Assembly: GCF_021028995.1 (NCBI RefSeq)
Contig: NZ_JAJJZG010000006.1
Span: 110,646 to 174,645, forward strand
Direction of reading: 5' to 3'
DNA length: 64,000 nucleotides
Origin: Halobacterium sp. KA-4
GTDB taxonomy: Archaea > Halobacteriota > Halobacteria > Halobacteriales > Halobacteriaceae
Positions 42,378 through 51,119 of this stretch are shown piece by piece. Below the pieces are notes generated by a model, which was not told where the DNA came from, made no database searches, and saw only the letters and a program-made list of their open reading frames with translations. How positions within the stretch are numbered: position 1 is the first letter of the stretch; each line of letters starts with the position of its first letter. The position numbers and the translations under genes are program-made.

Positions 42378-43377
42378 CGCCGTCCACGACGCCGGCCGCG
42401 TGCCCCACGGCGGCAGCGACGACCCCGACGTGCTCGACTTCTCCGCGAACGTCAACCCCCGGACGCCGCCCGGCGTGCGCGAGGTGTACGAGGCCGCGCT
42501 CGACGACGCCGCCCGCTACCCGAACGACGGCTATCCGGAGTTCCGGGCGGCTGCGGCGGAGTACGTCGACTGCGCGCCCGACCGCGTCGTCCCGACGCCG
42601 GGCGGACTCGCCGGGATTCGGCTCGCCATCGAGACGCGCGTCGAACCCGGCGACAGCGTGCTCGTCCCGTACCCGAGTTTCGGCGAGTACGCGCGCGAGG
42701 TCGACCTCCAGGGCGCTGACTCCGCGTTCGTTCCGCACGACGAAGTCCTCGACGCGGACCCCAGCGAGCACGCGATGGCCGTCGCCTGCAATCCGAACAA
42801 TCCCACGGGTGACCGCTACGACACCGACGCGCTCCGCGAGTTCGCACGGCGATGTCGTGCGTCCGACACGGAACTGCTCGTCGACGAGGCGTTCCTCGGC
42901 TTCACCGAGGCCGAATCGCTGGCTGGGACGCCCGGCGTCGTCGTCGCGCGCTCGCTCACGAAGCTGTTCGGGATGCCCGGGCTCCGCGCGGGCTTCCTCG
43001 TCGCGACCGGCGACCGGCTGGACGACCTGCGGACGGCGCGACGCGCGTGGAACCTCGGCACGCCCGCCGCAGCCGTCGGCGCGCACGCGATGCGCCAGCA
43101 CGAGTTCGTGGCCGAAACCCGCGAGCGCGTCGCCAGCGAGCGCGGACGAATGTCGCGCGAACTCGCCGACGACTTCACCGTCCACGATTCGGACGCGCCG
43201 TTTCTGTTGCTGGAGGTCGGCGACCGCGACGTGGACACCGTCCTGACTGAGACTGAAGCGCGCGGCGTCGCAATCCGGGGCGCGACGACGTTCCGCGGGC
43301 TCGACAACCACGTGCGCGTCGCCGTCCGCACGCCAGAGGAGAACGACCGGCTACTGGCGGTGCTCGGGGATGTTTGA
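42367..43377 (+). CDS. cobD: L-threonine-O-3-phosphate decarboxylase
   Basis: A 336-residue PLP enzyme of the aminotransferase I/II fold: DVLDFSANVNPRTPPGVREVYEAALDDAARYPNDGYPEF, ACNPNNPTGDRYDTDALREFA, LLVDEAFLGFTE, and ARSLTKLFGMPGLRAGFLVA with the PLP-lysine K199; C-terminal arginine in NHVRVAVRTPEEN. It makes (R)-1-amino-2-propanol phosphate, the linker attached by CbiB. Overlaps cobY by 11 bp and cbiZ by 8 bp. Similarity to histidinol-phosphate aminotransferase exists, but the SANVNP start and context settle the call. Confidence 0.92.
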   Translation: MDPDAVHDAGRVPHGGSDDPDVLDFSANVNPRTPPGVREVYEAALDDAARYPNDGYPEFRAAAAEYVDCAPDRVVPTPGGLAGIRLAIETRVEPGDSVLVPYPSFGEYAREVDLQGADSAFVPHDEVLDADPSEHAMAVACNPNNPTGDRYDTDALREFARRCRASDTELLVDEAFLGFTEAESLAGTPGVVVARSLTKLFGMPGLRAGFLVATGDRLDDLRTARRAWNLGTPAAAVGAHAMRQHEFVAETRERVASERGRMSRELADDFTVHDSDAPFLLLEVGDRDVDTVLTETEARGVAIRGATTFRGLDNHVRVAVRTPEENDRLLAVLGDV

Positions 43378-44080
43378 CGCGTCGAAGCGGGACGGCGTGC
43401 TCGCGCTCGAACGCGAGCGAACGCGCTGGCTCTCGACCGGCTGGGACGGCGGCCTCGTCGACGCAAACCGCGCGTTCAACGTCACCGTCCCCGAGGGCTG
43501 GAATCCCGACGACCTCAGCGCGTACGTCGATGGCCGGCTCGCGGACGCGGGATTCTCTCGGACCAGCGACGACCCGGTGTTGCTCACTGGCGTCGCCCAG
43601 CGCCACGCCCGCGGCGCGCGCTGTGGCCCGGTCGAAGCCGTCGCGACTGTCGGCGTCTCGAACCCGGCGGCGCTCCCGATGGAGCCCACGGGCGGGACGC
43701 TCCCCGAAGAACCCGAAGTTGTCGCGGGGACGGTGAACGTGTTCGTCGGGACGACGCGCGCGCTCGACGACGCTGCGCTCGCGAACCTCATTGCCGTCGC
43801 CGCGGAAGCGAAGACCGCGACGCTGCTCGATACAGTCGGCTTCCCGGGGACGACGACGGACGCGGTCGTCGCGGCCTGTGACCCAACGGGCGACAGCGCG
43901 GCGTTCTCCGGGAGCGCCACGCGCGTCGGTGCTGCGGCGCGCGCTTGCGTCCGGGACGCGGTGCGCGCGAGCTACACTAGCCGGTACGGTGACGACGAGC
44001 CACCAGACTCCGTCGCTGACGCCAGACACGGCGTGCAGACGGACGTTCGGGGCGACGTGTTCGTTCCCGACGACGGATAG
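43370..44080 (+). CDS. cbiZ: Adenosylcobinamide amidohydrolase
   Basis: A 236-residue CbiZ protein: RTRWLSTGWDGGLVDANRAFNVTVPEGW, VLLTGVAQRHARGARCGPVEAVATVGVSNPAALP, AGTVNVFVGTTRALDDAALANLIAVAAEAKTATLLDTVGFPGTTTDAVVAACDPTG. It cleaves adenosylcobinamide to adenosylcobyric acid, the archaeal route for salvaging incomplete corrinoids, complementing the de novo genes before it. It is the last gene of the operon and overlaps cobD by 8 bp. Confidence 0.94.
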   Translation: MFDASKRDGVLALERERTRWLSTGWDGGLVDANRAFNVTVPEGWNPDDLSAYVDGRLADAGFSRTSDDPVLLTGVAQRHARGARCGPVEAVATVGVSNPAALPMEPTGGTLPEEPEVVAGTVNVFVGTTRALDDAALANLIAVAAEAKTATLLDTVGFPGTTTDAVVAACDPTGDSAAFSGSATRVGAAARACVRDAVRASYTSRYGDDEPPDSVADARHGVQTDVRGDVFVPDDG

Positions 44081-44175
44081 TTTCGTATCTCAGCATAGAG
44101 TTTACGAGTTCGATTCGTGGCGTCTCGGTCCCGGAAACCAGTACGTTGAATGGGGTGGCTCGCCGAACGCCGAGT

Positions 44176-44346
44176 ATGGCTCGCGAACTCGACCACGAGT
44201 GTCCGAAGTGCGGCGAGGAACAGACGTTCTACCGCGCCGCGGCGACCCAGATTCACCTCGGGCAGAAGACGAAGTGGAACTGCCCCGAGTGCGGGTACGG
44301 GTTCATCCGCATCGACGGTGACATCGACTCCTCCGCCAGCGCCTGA
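44176..44346 (+). CDS. Small zinc beta-ribbon protein (DUF7838-like)
   Basis: A 56-residue protein: MARELDHECPKCGEEQTFYRAAATQIHLGQKTKWNCPECGYGFIRIDG. Two CPxC knuckles (CPKC, CPEC) define a zinc ribbon with the conserved-looking FYRAA and K-T-KW middle; I recall such proteins as haloarchaeal DUF7838. The fold resembles the ribbons of transcription factors, but no function is known to me. The ATG at 44176 was chosen because the first Cys pair follows at once; an in-frame ATG at 44146 adds unrelated residues. Confidence 0.85.
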   Translation: MARELDHECPKCGEEQTFYRAAATQIHLGQKTKWNCPECGYGFIRIDGDIDSSASA

Positions 44347-45086
44347 CGAGCACCGCTGCTTCTAGAGCCGGCTTCTCGACCCGCGAACCGAGGGTATCAC
44401 CCGGAGATACCGGTTCGATTCTCCCGCCGTTCACGTTCCGCATCGCCCTCTTCACGCGCAGGCAGGTGTGACCGGATTCGATGAGTGAAGCGAGCGCTGC
44501 CAATCACCGTCCGGCTCGGACTGCTGCGGCGGTCGGATTCACATCGAGACAGGGTTTACAGTAGGCGATTGAACAGTAACCCGGTACCACCGCGAAGTGC
44601 TATTTTCCCGATGTGGCGGCCACACACGTGCGCCAGAGCGGACGAGAAGCGTTGGAGGGTAGTCGGGAACTCGAGCTGGCCGTCGTAGTGCCTGCACTCG
44701 AGATCGACTTCGCCCTCCTCGATGTGAACCACTTTACGTCCTCGTTCTCCGAGGCACGCTGTGCCGTGATGGAGAAGAGTGACGTGTGCGACGGGAATTC
44801 CGGTCGGGGAGAAACACTGAGGCCTGCTCCGACGAGGGCGTCCTGGAGAGGTAGCCGTAGCACCGAGAAAGTCGCCCGTGGCGTCTCGATTTGACAGCGA
44901 AAATCCGGTCGTGACAGGGCCGGATTTCGTGGTGCTTGTAGACTGCTTACCGCAGTAACCCTGCTACAAACACCAAAACAGGGTGGAGCGTGGGCACTCT
45001 CCTGGTATCTATGGCGGGCTTATCTCCCTAATCCGCCTATAGACACCAAAACCGTTAACCCCCCATCGCGAGACGGTCAGCACAAC
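44347..45086. other. 740-bp region with no convincing gene; one weak minus-strand frame
   Basis: No gene here has family support. The most protein-like frame is on the minus strand, 44556-44732, from GTG: VVHIEEGEVDLECRHYDGQL then FPTTLQRFSSALAHVCGRHI and GKIALRGGTGLLFNRLL. The same frame is open upstream to about 44964 (...GIPVAHVTLLHHGTACLGER) but without a start codon, which would suit a 5'-truncated pseudogene. The right end, about 44960-45086, has repeats that look regulatory for the DUF5805-recombinase pair. Confidence 0.35.
44970..45052. repeat. Direct and inverted repeats upstream of DUF5805/recombinase genes
   Basis: ACACCAAAAC occurs at 44970-44979 and again at 45043-45052, 73 bp apart. 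Between them CTATGGCGG (45009-45017) and CCGCCTATAG (45033-45042) form an inverted repeat with one extra T. The second decamer abuts the right arm and lies 34 bp before the ATG at 45087. These are plausible operator or recombinase-binding sites; DUF5805, with a ribbon-helix-helix-like start, could bind its own promoter. Confidence 0.4.
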
Positions 45087-45461
45087 ATGAACGAGGACGT
45101 GAAACTCAACGTCGCCGTCCCCGAGCACCAGCGCGACGTCTACGACGAGGAGGCCGAACAGATGGGGTTCGCCAGCCGGTCCGCCTACGTCCGCGCGATG
45201 GTGAATTCTGGACGGCGGGATTTCGGCCTCGACCCCCAGGGTCCAGGCGGCGAAGACACCACTCTAGAGGACGTCATCGAACAGCGCATCGTCGACATCA
45301 TCGACGACGCCGACGGCGCCAGTCGCGACGCAGTCGTCCAGGAAATCACTGGCGACATCGAGCAGACCATCACCGACTGCCTCTCCCGGCTCGACGATAC
45401 CGGGAAGATCGACTACGACATCCAACAGGACGGCCTCGTCGTCCGCACGGAGGGGGACTGA
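45087..45461 (+). CDS. DUF5805-like DNA-binding protein paired with a recombinase
   Basis: A 124-residue acidic protein. Residues 1-45 look like a ribbon-helix-helix: VKLNVAVPEHQRDVYDEEAEQMGFASRSAYVRAMVNSGRRDFG. The C-terminal half (TLEDVIEQRIVDIIDDADGASRDAVVQEITGDIEQTITDCLSRLDDTGKIDYDIQQDGLVVRTEGD) resembles a winged helix that ends in a beta hairpin. I associate this with the haloarchaeal DUF5805 family, which is often found before a tyrosine recombinase, as here with a 2-bp gap. It may be an accessory or regulatory factor for the recombinase. Confidence 0.78.
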   Translation: MNEDVKLNVAVPEHQRDVYDEEAEQMGFASRSAYVRAMVNSGRRDFGLDPQGPGGEDTTLEDVIEQRIVDIIDDADGASRDAVVQEITGDIEQTITDCLSRLDDTGKIDYDIQQDGLVVRTEGD

Positions 45462-45463
45462 CC

Positions 45464-46522
45464 GTGGCGCAGCGCGACACCGCGACCGACTACGACGACG
45501 GCCCCGTGCAGACGTTCCTGGACGAGATGGAGCTGTACGGCCGGTCTATTAGCACCATCGGGGACTACCGGACGACGCTCCGGCAGCTCCGTGCGTTCCT
45601 TGCCGCCCACGACACGCCCATCGAGGACGCGACTCGGGGGGACTGCCTCCAGTGGATTCAGTCCCTGCGCGAGGACGGCTACGCACCGGGGTCGATACGG
45701 ACGAAGGCTGTCCACGTCAACCGCTTCTACGGGTACATGGTACAGACGGGCAAATTCGACGAGAATCCGATGGTCGTCGTGATGGAGGAGATGAGCGAAC
45801 GCGGCGACTCGTCACCGACTCGGCGGCGCATCGCCGTCGAAGAGATGCGGGAGTTCGTCGGAACGATTCGCAATCCGCTCCACCGCGCCATCGTACTGGT
45901 GCTGGCGAAGACCGGCATCCGCGTCGGCGAGCTGTGCAACCTCGATTTGCGGGACGTCAATCTCGGGAATCGGGAGATAGCGGAGTATTACGACAGCCAG
46001 CCGCGGGCGGCCATCAGCGACCGTGAGAACACGCTGTTCGTGACTAGTGACATCGACGTCGGCGACACTGTGAACGGCGAGGAGCGAACGGAGGGGAACA
46101 AACGCCACCGCGACACGCGCATTCCCGTCGACGCCGAAGTGGAGCGCGCGCTCGTGGAGTGGCTGGCAATTCGTCCGGACGTAACGTCGTCGGCAGAGCC
46201 GCTGTTCGTGAACGTTTCAGAGAGCTACGGCGAGCGACTGACGAGCGAGATGGTGCGGACGTACGTCACCGACTTGGCACGGGAGAACGGGTGGTACGCG
46301 ACGGGTGCAGGCGTCGAAGAGAACGTCACGCCCCACTACTTCCGGCACTTTTTCACCACGGAGATGCGCCAACGGACCGAGGACGGCTACCTCGTGAAGT
46401 ACTTGCGCGGCGACGTCGGCGACGTGATGGACCGGTACACCCACAACTGGCAGGAATTGGTCGCCGAGCCCTACAGTCAGTCCGTGTACCACCTGACCAC
46501 TCGTCCGAGACAGAACTCGTAA
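45464..46522 (+). CDS. Tyrosine recombinase (XerC/D-like integrase)
   Basis: A 352-residue recombinase starting at GTG 45464. The N-terminal SAM-like core-binding domain spans about 12-105 (FLDEMELYGRSISTIGDYRTTLRQLRAFLAAHD). The catalytic domain has R153 in AKTGIRVGELCNLDLRDVN, H291 and R294 in TPHYFRHFFTTEM, and the nucleophile Y325 in VMDRYTHNW. It could be a chromosomal dimer-resolution enzyme or the integrase of a lost element; a cognate site is not evident. Codon use is like its neighbours. It follows the DUF5805 gene. Confidence 0.9.
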   Translation: MAQRDTATDYDDGPVQTFLDEMELYGRSISTIGDYRTTLRQLRAFLAAHDTPIEDATRGDCLQWIQSLREDGYAPGSIRTKAVHVNRFYGYMVQTGKFDENPMVVVMEEMSERGDSSPTRRRIAVEEMREFVGTIRNPLHRAIVLVLAKTGIRVGELCNLDLRDVNLGNREIAEYYDSQPRAAISDRENTLFVTSDIDVGDTVNGEERTEGNKRHRDTRIPVDAEVERALVEWLAIRPDVTSSAEPLFVNVSESYGERLTSEMVRTYVTDLARENGWYATGAGVEENVTPHYFRHFFTTEMRQRTEDGYLVKYLRGDVGDVMDRYTHNWQELVAEPYSQSVYHLTTRPRQNS

Positions 46523-46627
46523 ACTGTATATCGCTATATCAAAATACGTCGGTCGCCGGCCGTTTCTGGGAGGAGCCAAACACCTAACTATCCGCCCGTC
46601 GTCGGCTGACGTGTATGGCAGAGACCA

Positions 46628-46891
46628 GTGGTCGTTTTTGCCGACGGTAACGACGCACCGACGCCTGACCGGGACAGCTTAGCCGACCTGCCGCCGAGCG
46701 CGAAACTCGTGTTCAAGGTTCTGGAGTACGATTCGCCGCTCACGCAGGCCGAACTGCGCGACCGGACGCGGCTCTCGAAGCGCACGACGCGCCACGGGCT
46801 CTCGCTTTTGAAAGAGGCCGACCTCGTCCAGGAGCGCGTCTACATCCCGGACGCGAGAAAACGCATCTACGAGCCACGGGTGGTCGACTAG
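46628..46891 (+). CDS. MarR-like winged-helix protein, start probably frameshifted
   Basis: The frame from GTG 46628 encodes 87 residues with the haloarchaeal MarR-like core [64 protein letters not shown] better start, ATG 46615 (MAETSGRF...), is one base out of frame: deleting one T from the run of five T at 46635-46639 would give [20 protein letters not shown], an ordinary N-terminus. So either a one-base insertion (real or a sequencing error) has broken the start or the GTG is used. The gene converges on nikR, stops overlapping by 4 bp. Confidence 0.75.
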   Translation: MVVFADGNDAPTPDRDSLADLPPSAKLVFKVLEYDSPLTQAELRDRTRLSKRTTRHGLSLLKEADLVQERVYIPDARKRIYEPRVVD

Positions 46892-47313
46892 CGCTCCGAG
46901 AGCGGCGTGAAGCCGTCGACGGGAATCACCGAGTAGTCCACCGTAATTGTGTCCTTCGTGGCGCGCACGCGCCCGACGAACTCCGAGATTTCGTCGAGTT
47001 TGCCTTCGAGGATGAACAGCTCCATGCAGTAGTGGTCGCCAACGTGGTTGTGCACGTTGCTCGTCACGAGCCCCTCGTACTCGTGGCGGAGGTTCATCAT
47101 GCGCTCCTCGACGGTGGAGTTCTCGTAACTGAACAGGACAGTGACGACGCCGATGAGCGGGCGGTCTTCCAGTTGTTTGTCCTCGAACTCGCCGAGGAGG
47201 TTGCGCGCGGCCTCCCGGACGACCTCGCTGCGGCCGGTGTAGCCGTGGTCCTCGGAGAACTCGTCAAGTCGTTCGAGGAGTTCGTCGGGCATCGAGACGC
47301 TGACGACGGTCAT
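46888..47313 (-). CDS. nikR: Nickel-responsive regulator NikR
   Basis: A 141-residue ribbon-helix-helix/ACT protein: [38 protein letters not shown] is the DNA-binding part. The metal-binding domain shows the four ligands H77 (NLRHEYEG), H88 and H90 ([11 protein letters not shown]) and C96, exactly the NikR square-planar nickel site. It should repress nickel uptake when nickel is bound. No nickel transporter is adjacent; the NicO permease at 26195-26911 is a possible target elsewhere in the window, though it is placed for cobalt. Length is normal. Confidence 0.93.
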   Translation of the reverse strand: MTVVSVSMPDELLERLDEFSEDHGYTGRSEVVREAARNLLGEFEDKQLEDRPLIGVVTVLFSYENSTVEERMMNLRHEYEGLVTSNVHNHVGDHYCMELFILEGKLDEISEFVGRVRATKDTITVDYSVIPVDGFTPLSER

Positions 47314-47377
47314 GTATTAATCGAGGCGGGTTCGAGTAATAAGGATTGGCTAACTACGCGCGCTCAGCGACGCCAAG

Positions 47378-48799
47378 TTAATCGAGGTCGTACCACGAGA
47401 GGCGGGGATTCCGGGCCGCGCTCGTCTGGTCGATTCGCCGGGCCGTCGTCCGGTTCGGCGCGTTCTCGATCGTCTCCGTGTCGTCGGCGGCGACAGCGTT
47501 GAACGCGTCCGCGAGGTCGTCGAGGTTGTCCTTCGTCTCAACCTCCGTGGGTTCGGTCATCAGCGCTTCGTCGACGAGTTCGGGCCACTTCGTCGTCGGC
47601 GGGTGGACGCCGTAGTCGAGCATGCGCTTGGCGACGTCGGCGGCGTCCTGGTCGCCCGCGCTCGCGACGAACTCGTGGTGGAACGGCCCCAGGGGAACGT
47701 TGTAGTCCACCTGTTCGGCGAGGTAGTTCGCGTTCAGGACGGCCTTCGCGGAGGCGTCGCTGAGGCCGTCGTCGCCGAGGCGGTCGATGTACGCGAACGC
47801 CTTCACGAGGACGAGCCAGTTCCCCGAGAAGCCATGGACCTTCCCGACGGAGTGCTCGGGCGTGTAGCGCTCGTACTTCTCAGTCTCAGTCTGCCTGACG
47901 TGGGGTTCGGGAAGGAACTCCGCGAGGGCCTCGGTGACGCCGACCGGGCCTGCGCCCGGGCCACCGCCACCGTGGGGCGTCGCGAACGTCTTGTGGACGT
48001 TGAAGTGCATGATGTCGAAGCCCATGTCGCCGGGGCGCGCGCGGCCGAGCAGCGCGTTGAGATTCGCGCCGTCGTAGTACAGCAGGCCGCCCGCGTCGTG
48101 GACCATGTCCGCGATTCGCTCGATGTCGCGCTCGAAGAGCCCGAGCGTGTTCGGGTTCGTGAGCATGAGCGCGGCCGTGTTCTCGCCGAGCGCGGCGTCG
48201 AGGGCGTCGAGGTCGACGCGGCCGTCGTCGCCCGAGGGGAGTTCGACGACGTCGTAGCCGCCGAGTGCAGCAGAGGCGAAGTTCGTGCCGTGCGCGGAGT
48301 CCGGGATGAGCACTTCGTCGCGGTGGCCCTCGTCGTTGGCCTCGTGGTACGCGTCCGCGAGCAGGATGCCCGCGAACTCGCCCGCAGCGCCCGCGGGCGG
48401 CTGAAGCGTGACGGCGTCCATGCCGCCGATGCGCCCGAGGTAGTCCTGGAGGTCGTGCTGGAGTTCGAGCGTTCCCTGGACGCTCTCGGCGGAGCGGTCC
48501 GGGTGGACGCTCGCGGCGTTGAGCGCGGCGACGTCCTCCGTGAACCGGGGGTTGTACTTCATCGTGCACGAGCCCAGCGGGTACGGGCCGGAGTCGACGC
48601 CGTAGTTCTGCTGGCTGAGCCGGACGTAGTGGCGCGCGAGTTCGGGCTCGGCGAGGCTCGGCAGTTCGAGTTCGTCCCGCGTCAATTCGTCGGGGAGCGG
48701 CGACTCGACCTCGGTGGTCGTCTCGTCTTTCTCGGCGAGCAGCGGCTCGTACTGGTCGTCGTCGACCTGCCGGTAGGCGGCCTGGTCGTAGTGCTCCAT
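47378..48799 (-). CDS. gcvPB: Glycine decarboxylase P-protein subunit 2
   Basis: A 473-residue PLP-binding half of the split P-protein: YPLGSCTMKYNPRFTEDVAAL, LQPPAGAAGEFAGILLADAYH, PDSAHGTNFASAALGGYDVVELPSG, NPNTLGLFERDIERIADMVHDAGGLLYYDGANLNALLG, and FNVHKTFATPHGGGGPGAGP with PLP-lysine K270. It decarboxylates glycine and loads the aminomethyl group on the lipoyl arm of GcvH. Its ATG overlaps the gcvPA stop, so the subunits are made together. It is the last gene of the gcv group. Confidence 0.96.
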   Translation of the reverse strand: MEHYDQAAYRQVDDDQYEPLLAEKDETTTEVESPLPDELTRDELELPSLAEPELARHYVRLSQQNYGVDSGPYPLGSCTMKYNPRFTEDVAALNAASVHPDRSAESVQGTLELQHDLQDYLGRIGGMDAVTLQPPAGAAGEFAGILLADAYHEANDEGHRDEVLIPDSAHGTNFASAALGGYDVVELPSGDDGRVDLDALDAALGENTAALMLTNPNTLGLFERDIERIADMVHDAGGLLYYDGANLNALLGRARPGDMGFDIMHFNVHKTFATPHGGGGPGAGPVGVTEALAEFLPEPHVRQTETEKYERYTPEHSVGKVHGFSGNWLVLVKAFAYIDRLGDDGLSDASAKAVLNANYLAEQVDYNVPLGPFHHEFVASAGDQDAADVAKRMLDYGVHPPTTKWPELVDEALMTEPTEVETKDNLDDLADAFNAVAADDTETIENAPNRTTARRIDQTSAARNPRLSWYDLD

Positions 48800-50133
48800 C
48801 AGTGGGTCACCTCCTCGACCGCGGCGACAAGGCGGTCGGCAGCGTGTTCGTTGGCGTCCGTGACGCAGACCTGCAGCCGGTGGTCGCCGACGGCGTGGAC
48901 AGCGAAGCCCTCGGCTTCGAGGTCGCTGGCGATGGCTGGCGCGGGCTGGTCGGTATGTGCGAGGAACTCCCGGAAGTGGTGGCGGTCGTGGACCGGCGCG
49001 CGGACGCCCGTGATGTCGTCGAGGTCCGCCGCGAGGTCGCGCGGGAGTTCGACCATGCGCTCGGCGAGGTTCACGAGCCCCTCAGAGCCGAGCGAGGCGG
49101 CGTGGATGGCGGCACGGAGCGCGACCCACGCTTGGTTCGTGCAGATGTTCGACGTCGCGCGCTCCTTGCGGATGTGCTGTTCGCGCGTCTGGAGCGTGAG
49201 CGTGTACGCGCGATTGTCGTCTGCGTCCTCGCTCGCGCCGACGAGCCGCCCTGGGACCTGCCGGAGGAAGTCCTCGCGGCACGCGAACACGCCCAGGCCC
49301 ATCCCGTAGCTCGTGGGGAGGCCGAGGACACTGGCGTCGCCGACGACGACGTCCGCGCCGACGTCGACGGGACGCTGGAGGAGCGAGAGCGCGACCGGGT
49401 CGGAGCCCAGGCAGAACAGCGCGTCGTGGTCGTCGACGAGGTCGCCGATTTCGTTCAGGTGCTCCTCGACTGCGCCGGTCGTCGTGGGGTTCTCGGCGTA
49501 CACCATCACGACGTCGTCGTCGATGGCGTCGGCGAGCGCGTCGACGTCGACGTTGCCAGCGTCGGTACCGTAGCGCTCGACGACGACCTCCGCGCCGTTC
49601 GTGTAGTTCTCGAGGACGCTGACGTGGCCGTCGCGGACGTAGTCGGGAACGAGCACGCGGTCGCCGTCCGCGGCGCGCACGCGCTTGGCAAGCAGCGCGG
49701 CCTCCGCGAGCGCGGTCGCTTCGTCGTACATTGAGCAGTTCGCCACGCCCAGCCCAGTGATTTCGACGAGCATCGACTGGTACTCGAAGAGGGCTTGCAG
49801 GAACCCCTGCGTGACCTCGGGCTGGTACTGCGTGTACGAGGTCAGGAACTCCGAGCGCTGGGCGAGGTGGTCGACCAGCGACGGCACGTAGTGCTCGTAG
49901 TGGCCACGCCCGAGGAATTCCGTCAGGTCGTCGTTGCGCCGCAGGCGCTTCTTGGTCTCGACGACGGCTTCCTGCTCGGACTTGGCGTCGATGCCGAACT
50001 TGTCGTCGAAGTGCACGGAGTCGGGGATGTCGAACAGCGCTTCGACGTCGTCGACGCCGACGGCGTCCAGCATCGCTTCGGTCTCGGCGTCCGTGTGTGG
50101 CGCGTACGGGCTCCCACTGCCGCGCCCACTCAT
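48799..50133 (-). CDS. gcvPA: Glycine decarboxylase P-protein subunit 1
   Basis: A 444-residue N-terminal-type half of the P-protein: [103 protein letters not shown], and [25 protein letters not shown]. It lacks the PLP lysine, as expected, and pairs with GcvPB. ATG 50133 ([15 protein letters not shown]) is chosen; the longer frame to 50226 has no family resemblance upstream. The gap 50134-50322 to the next gene holds no feature. Confidence 0.95.
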   Translation of the reverse strand: MSGRGSGSPYAPHTDAETEAMLDAVGVDDVEALFDIPDSVHFDDKFGIDAKSEQEAVVETKKRLRRNDDLTEFLGRGHYEHYVPSLVDHLAQRSEFLTSYTQYQPEVTQGFLQALFEYQSMLVEITGLGVANCSMYDEATALAEAALLAKRVRAADGDRVLVPDYVRDGHVSVLENYTNGAEVVVERYGTDAGNVDVDALADAIDDDVVMVYAENPTTTGAVEEHLNEIGDLVDDHDALFCLGSDPVALSLLQRPVDVGADVVVGDASVLGLPTSYGMGLGVFACREDFLRQVPGRLVGASEDADDNRAYTLTLQTREQHIRKERATSNICTNQAWVALRAAIHAASLGSEGLVNLAERMVELPRDLAADLDDITGVRAPVHDRHHFREFLAHTDQPAPAIASDLEAEGFAVHAVGDHRLQVCVTDANEHAADRLVAAVEEVTH

Positions 50134-50322
50134 GGTCGTCCTCCCGGCGACGGACCGCCATCGAATCCAGACATACGCGGGACTTGCGGAACGGACAACC
50201 AAGATACCCCCGGTTCCGGAACACAACCAACTCGAAAAGTATGCGCGAATGTGTTACGATAGTCGATGTCGAACGTCGAAATGGTCACGAACGAGGTATT
50301 CTAATGGCAAGCGTTGCGAGTC

Positions 50323-50601
50323 TCAGTCCTCGCGGAGCGCCTCAGCGATGGCTTCGAGGTCCGCCTTCCGGAACGCCCCACCGGCGCTCTCGGGGTCCGG
50401 CTCATCGGCCAGCCCGACGCGCGCCCGGATTTCCGCACGCATCACGGATTTCGACGGGAGACTCCCCTTCTGGACGTCGTACCCCAGCGTCCCGCAGATG
50501 GCCGCCAGCGCCTCCTTCGTGAAGCCGGTGGACTCGACGCGCGTGTACCGCCCGACGGACTCTCGAATCTCGTTCCGCAAGTCGTCGACAGTCGGTGCCA
50601 T
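50323..50601 (-). CDS. Conserved-looking hypothetical protein within the gcv cluster
   Basis: A 92-residue acidic, helical protein: MAPTVDDLRNEIRESVGRYTRVESTGFTKEALAAICGTLGYDV, SLPSKSVMRAEIRARVGLADEP, FRKADLEAIAEALRED. The repeated pattern helix-FTKEALAAI / FRKADLEAIAEAL hints at two similar helical hairpins. I do not recognise a family. It lies in the same direction between gcvH and gcvPA, 143 bp and 189 bp from each, so co-regulation is possible but not certain. ATG 50601 starts in a good haloarchaeal-like context; 50643 is in frame but Cys-rich and unlikely. Confidence 0.7.
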   Translation of the reverse strand: MAPTVDDLRNEIRESVGRYTRVESTGFTKEALAAICGTLGYDVQKGSLPSKSVMRAEIRARVGLADEPDPESAGGAFRKADLEAIAEALRED

Positions 50602-50744
50602 TCGAGAACAGTCACACCAGCACGACAAGAACGTTCGGCACAAAACGCGGGTATCCGGCGACCGAGTAGCCGATAGAACTCAGAATATCACCGGACCATA
50701 CGGGAGTAAGCAACGCGGACGAGCGCCGCGAACGCGAAAGGTCC

Positions 50745-51119
50745 CTATGCGATTTGGTCGGCGTACTCGCCGGCGTCGAGCAGGTTGTCGAGCTCTGATT
50801 CGTCGAAGTCGAGTTCGACGAGCCAGCCGTCGCCGAAGGGGTCGCCGTTGACGAGTTCGGGCTGGTCTTCGAGAGCGTCGTTGACGTCAGTGACTTCGCC
50901 GGAGACGGGCGCGTAGATGTCTGAGACGGCCTTGATGGATTCGACGACGCCGAGTTCTTCCTCCTGCTGGAGGTCGTCGCCGACGGCGGGGAGTTCGACG
51001 AAGACGACGTCGCCGAGTTCGTCCTGCGCGAAGTCCGAGATGCCGACGCGGCCGGTGTCGGGGTCTATCCATTCGTGCGATTCGAGGTAGTACAGGTCTT
51101 GGGGAACGTCGAAGCTCAT
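50745..51119 (-). CDS. gcvH: Glycine cleavage system H protein
   Basis: A 124-residue lipoyl carrier: [68 protein letters not shown], with the lipoylation lysine K63 in ESIKAVSD. It shuttles the aminomethyl group from the P-protein to GcvT and then to dihydrolipoamide dehydrogenase (not in this window). Start overlaps the gcvT stop as ATGA, so H and T are coupled. All expected features are present. Confidence 0.96.
   Translation of the reverse strand: MSFDVPQDLYYLESHEWIDPDTGRVGISDFAQDELGDVVFVELPAVGDDLQQEEELGVVESIKAVSDIYAPVSGEVTDVNDALEDQPELVNGDPFGDGWLVELDFDESELDNLLDAGEYADQIA

Noticed and set aside
44600..44863. 87-residue minus-strand and 93-residue plus-strand frames in the 44.3-45.1 kb gap
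   Set aside because: Low-complexity Ser/Thr/Arg composition; a third frame there reads better but lacks a proper start.
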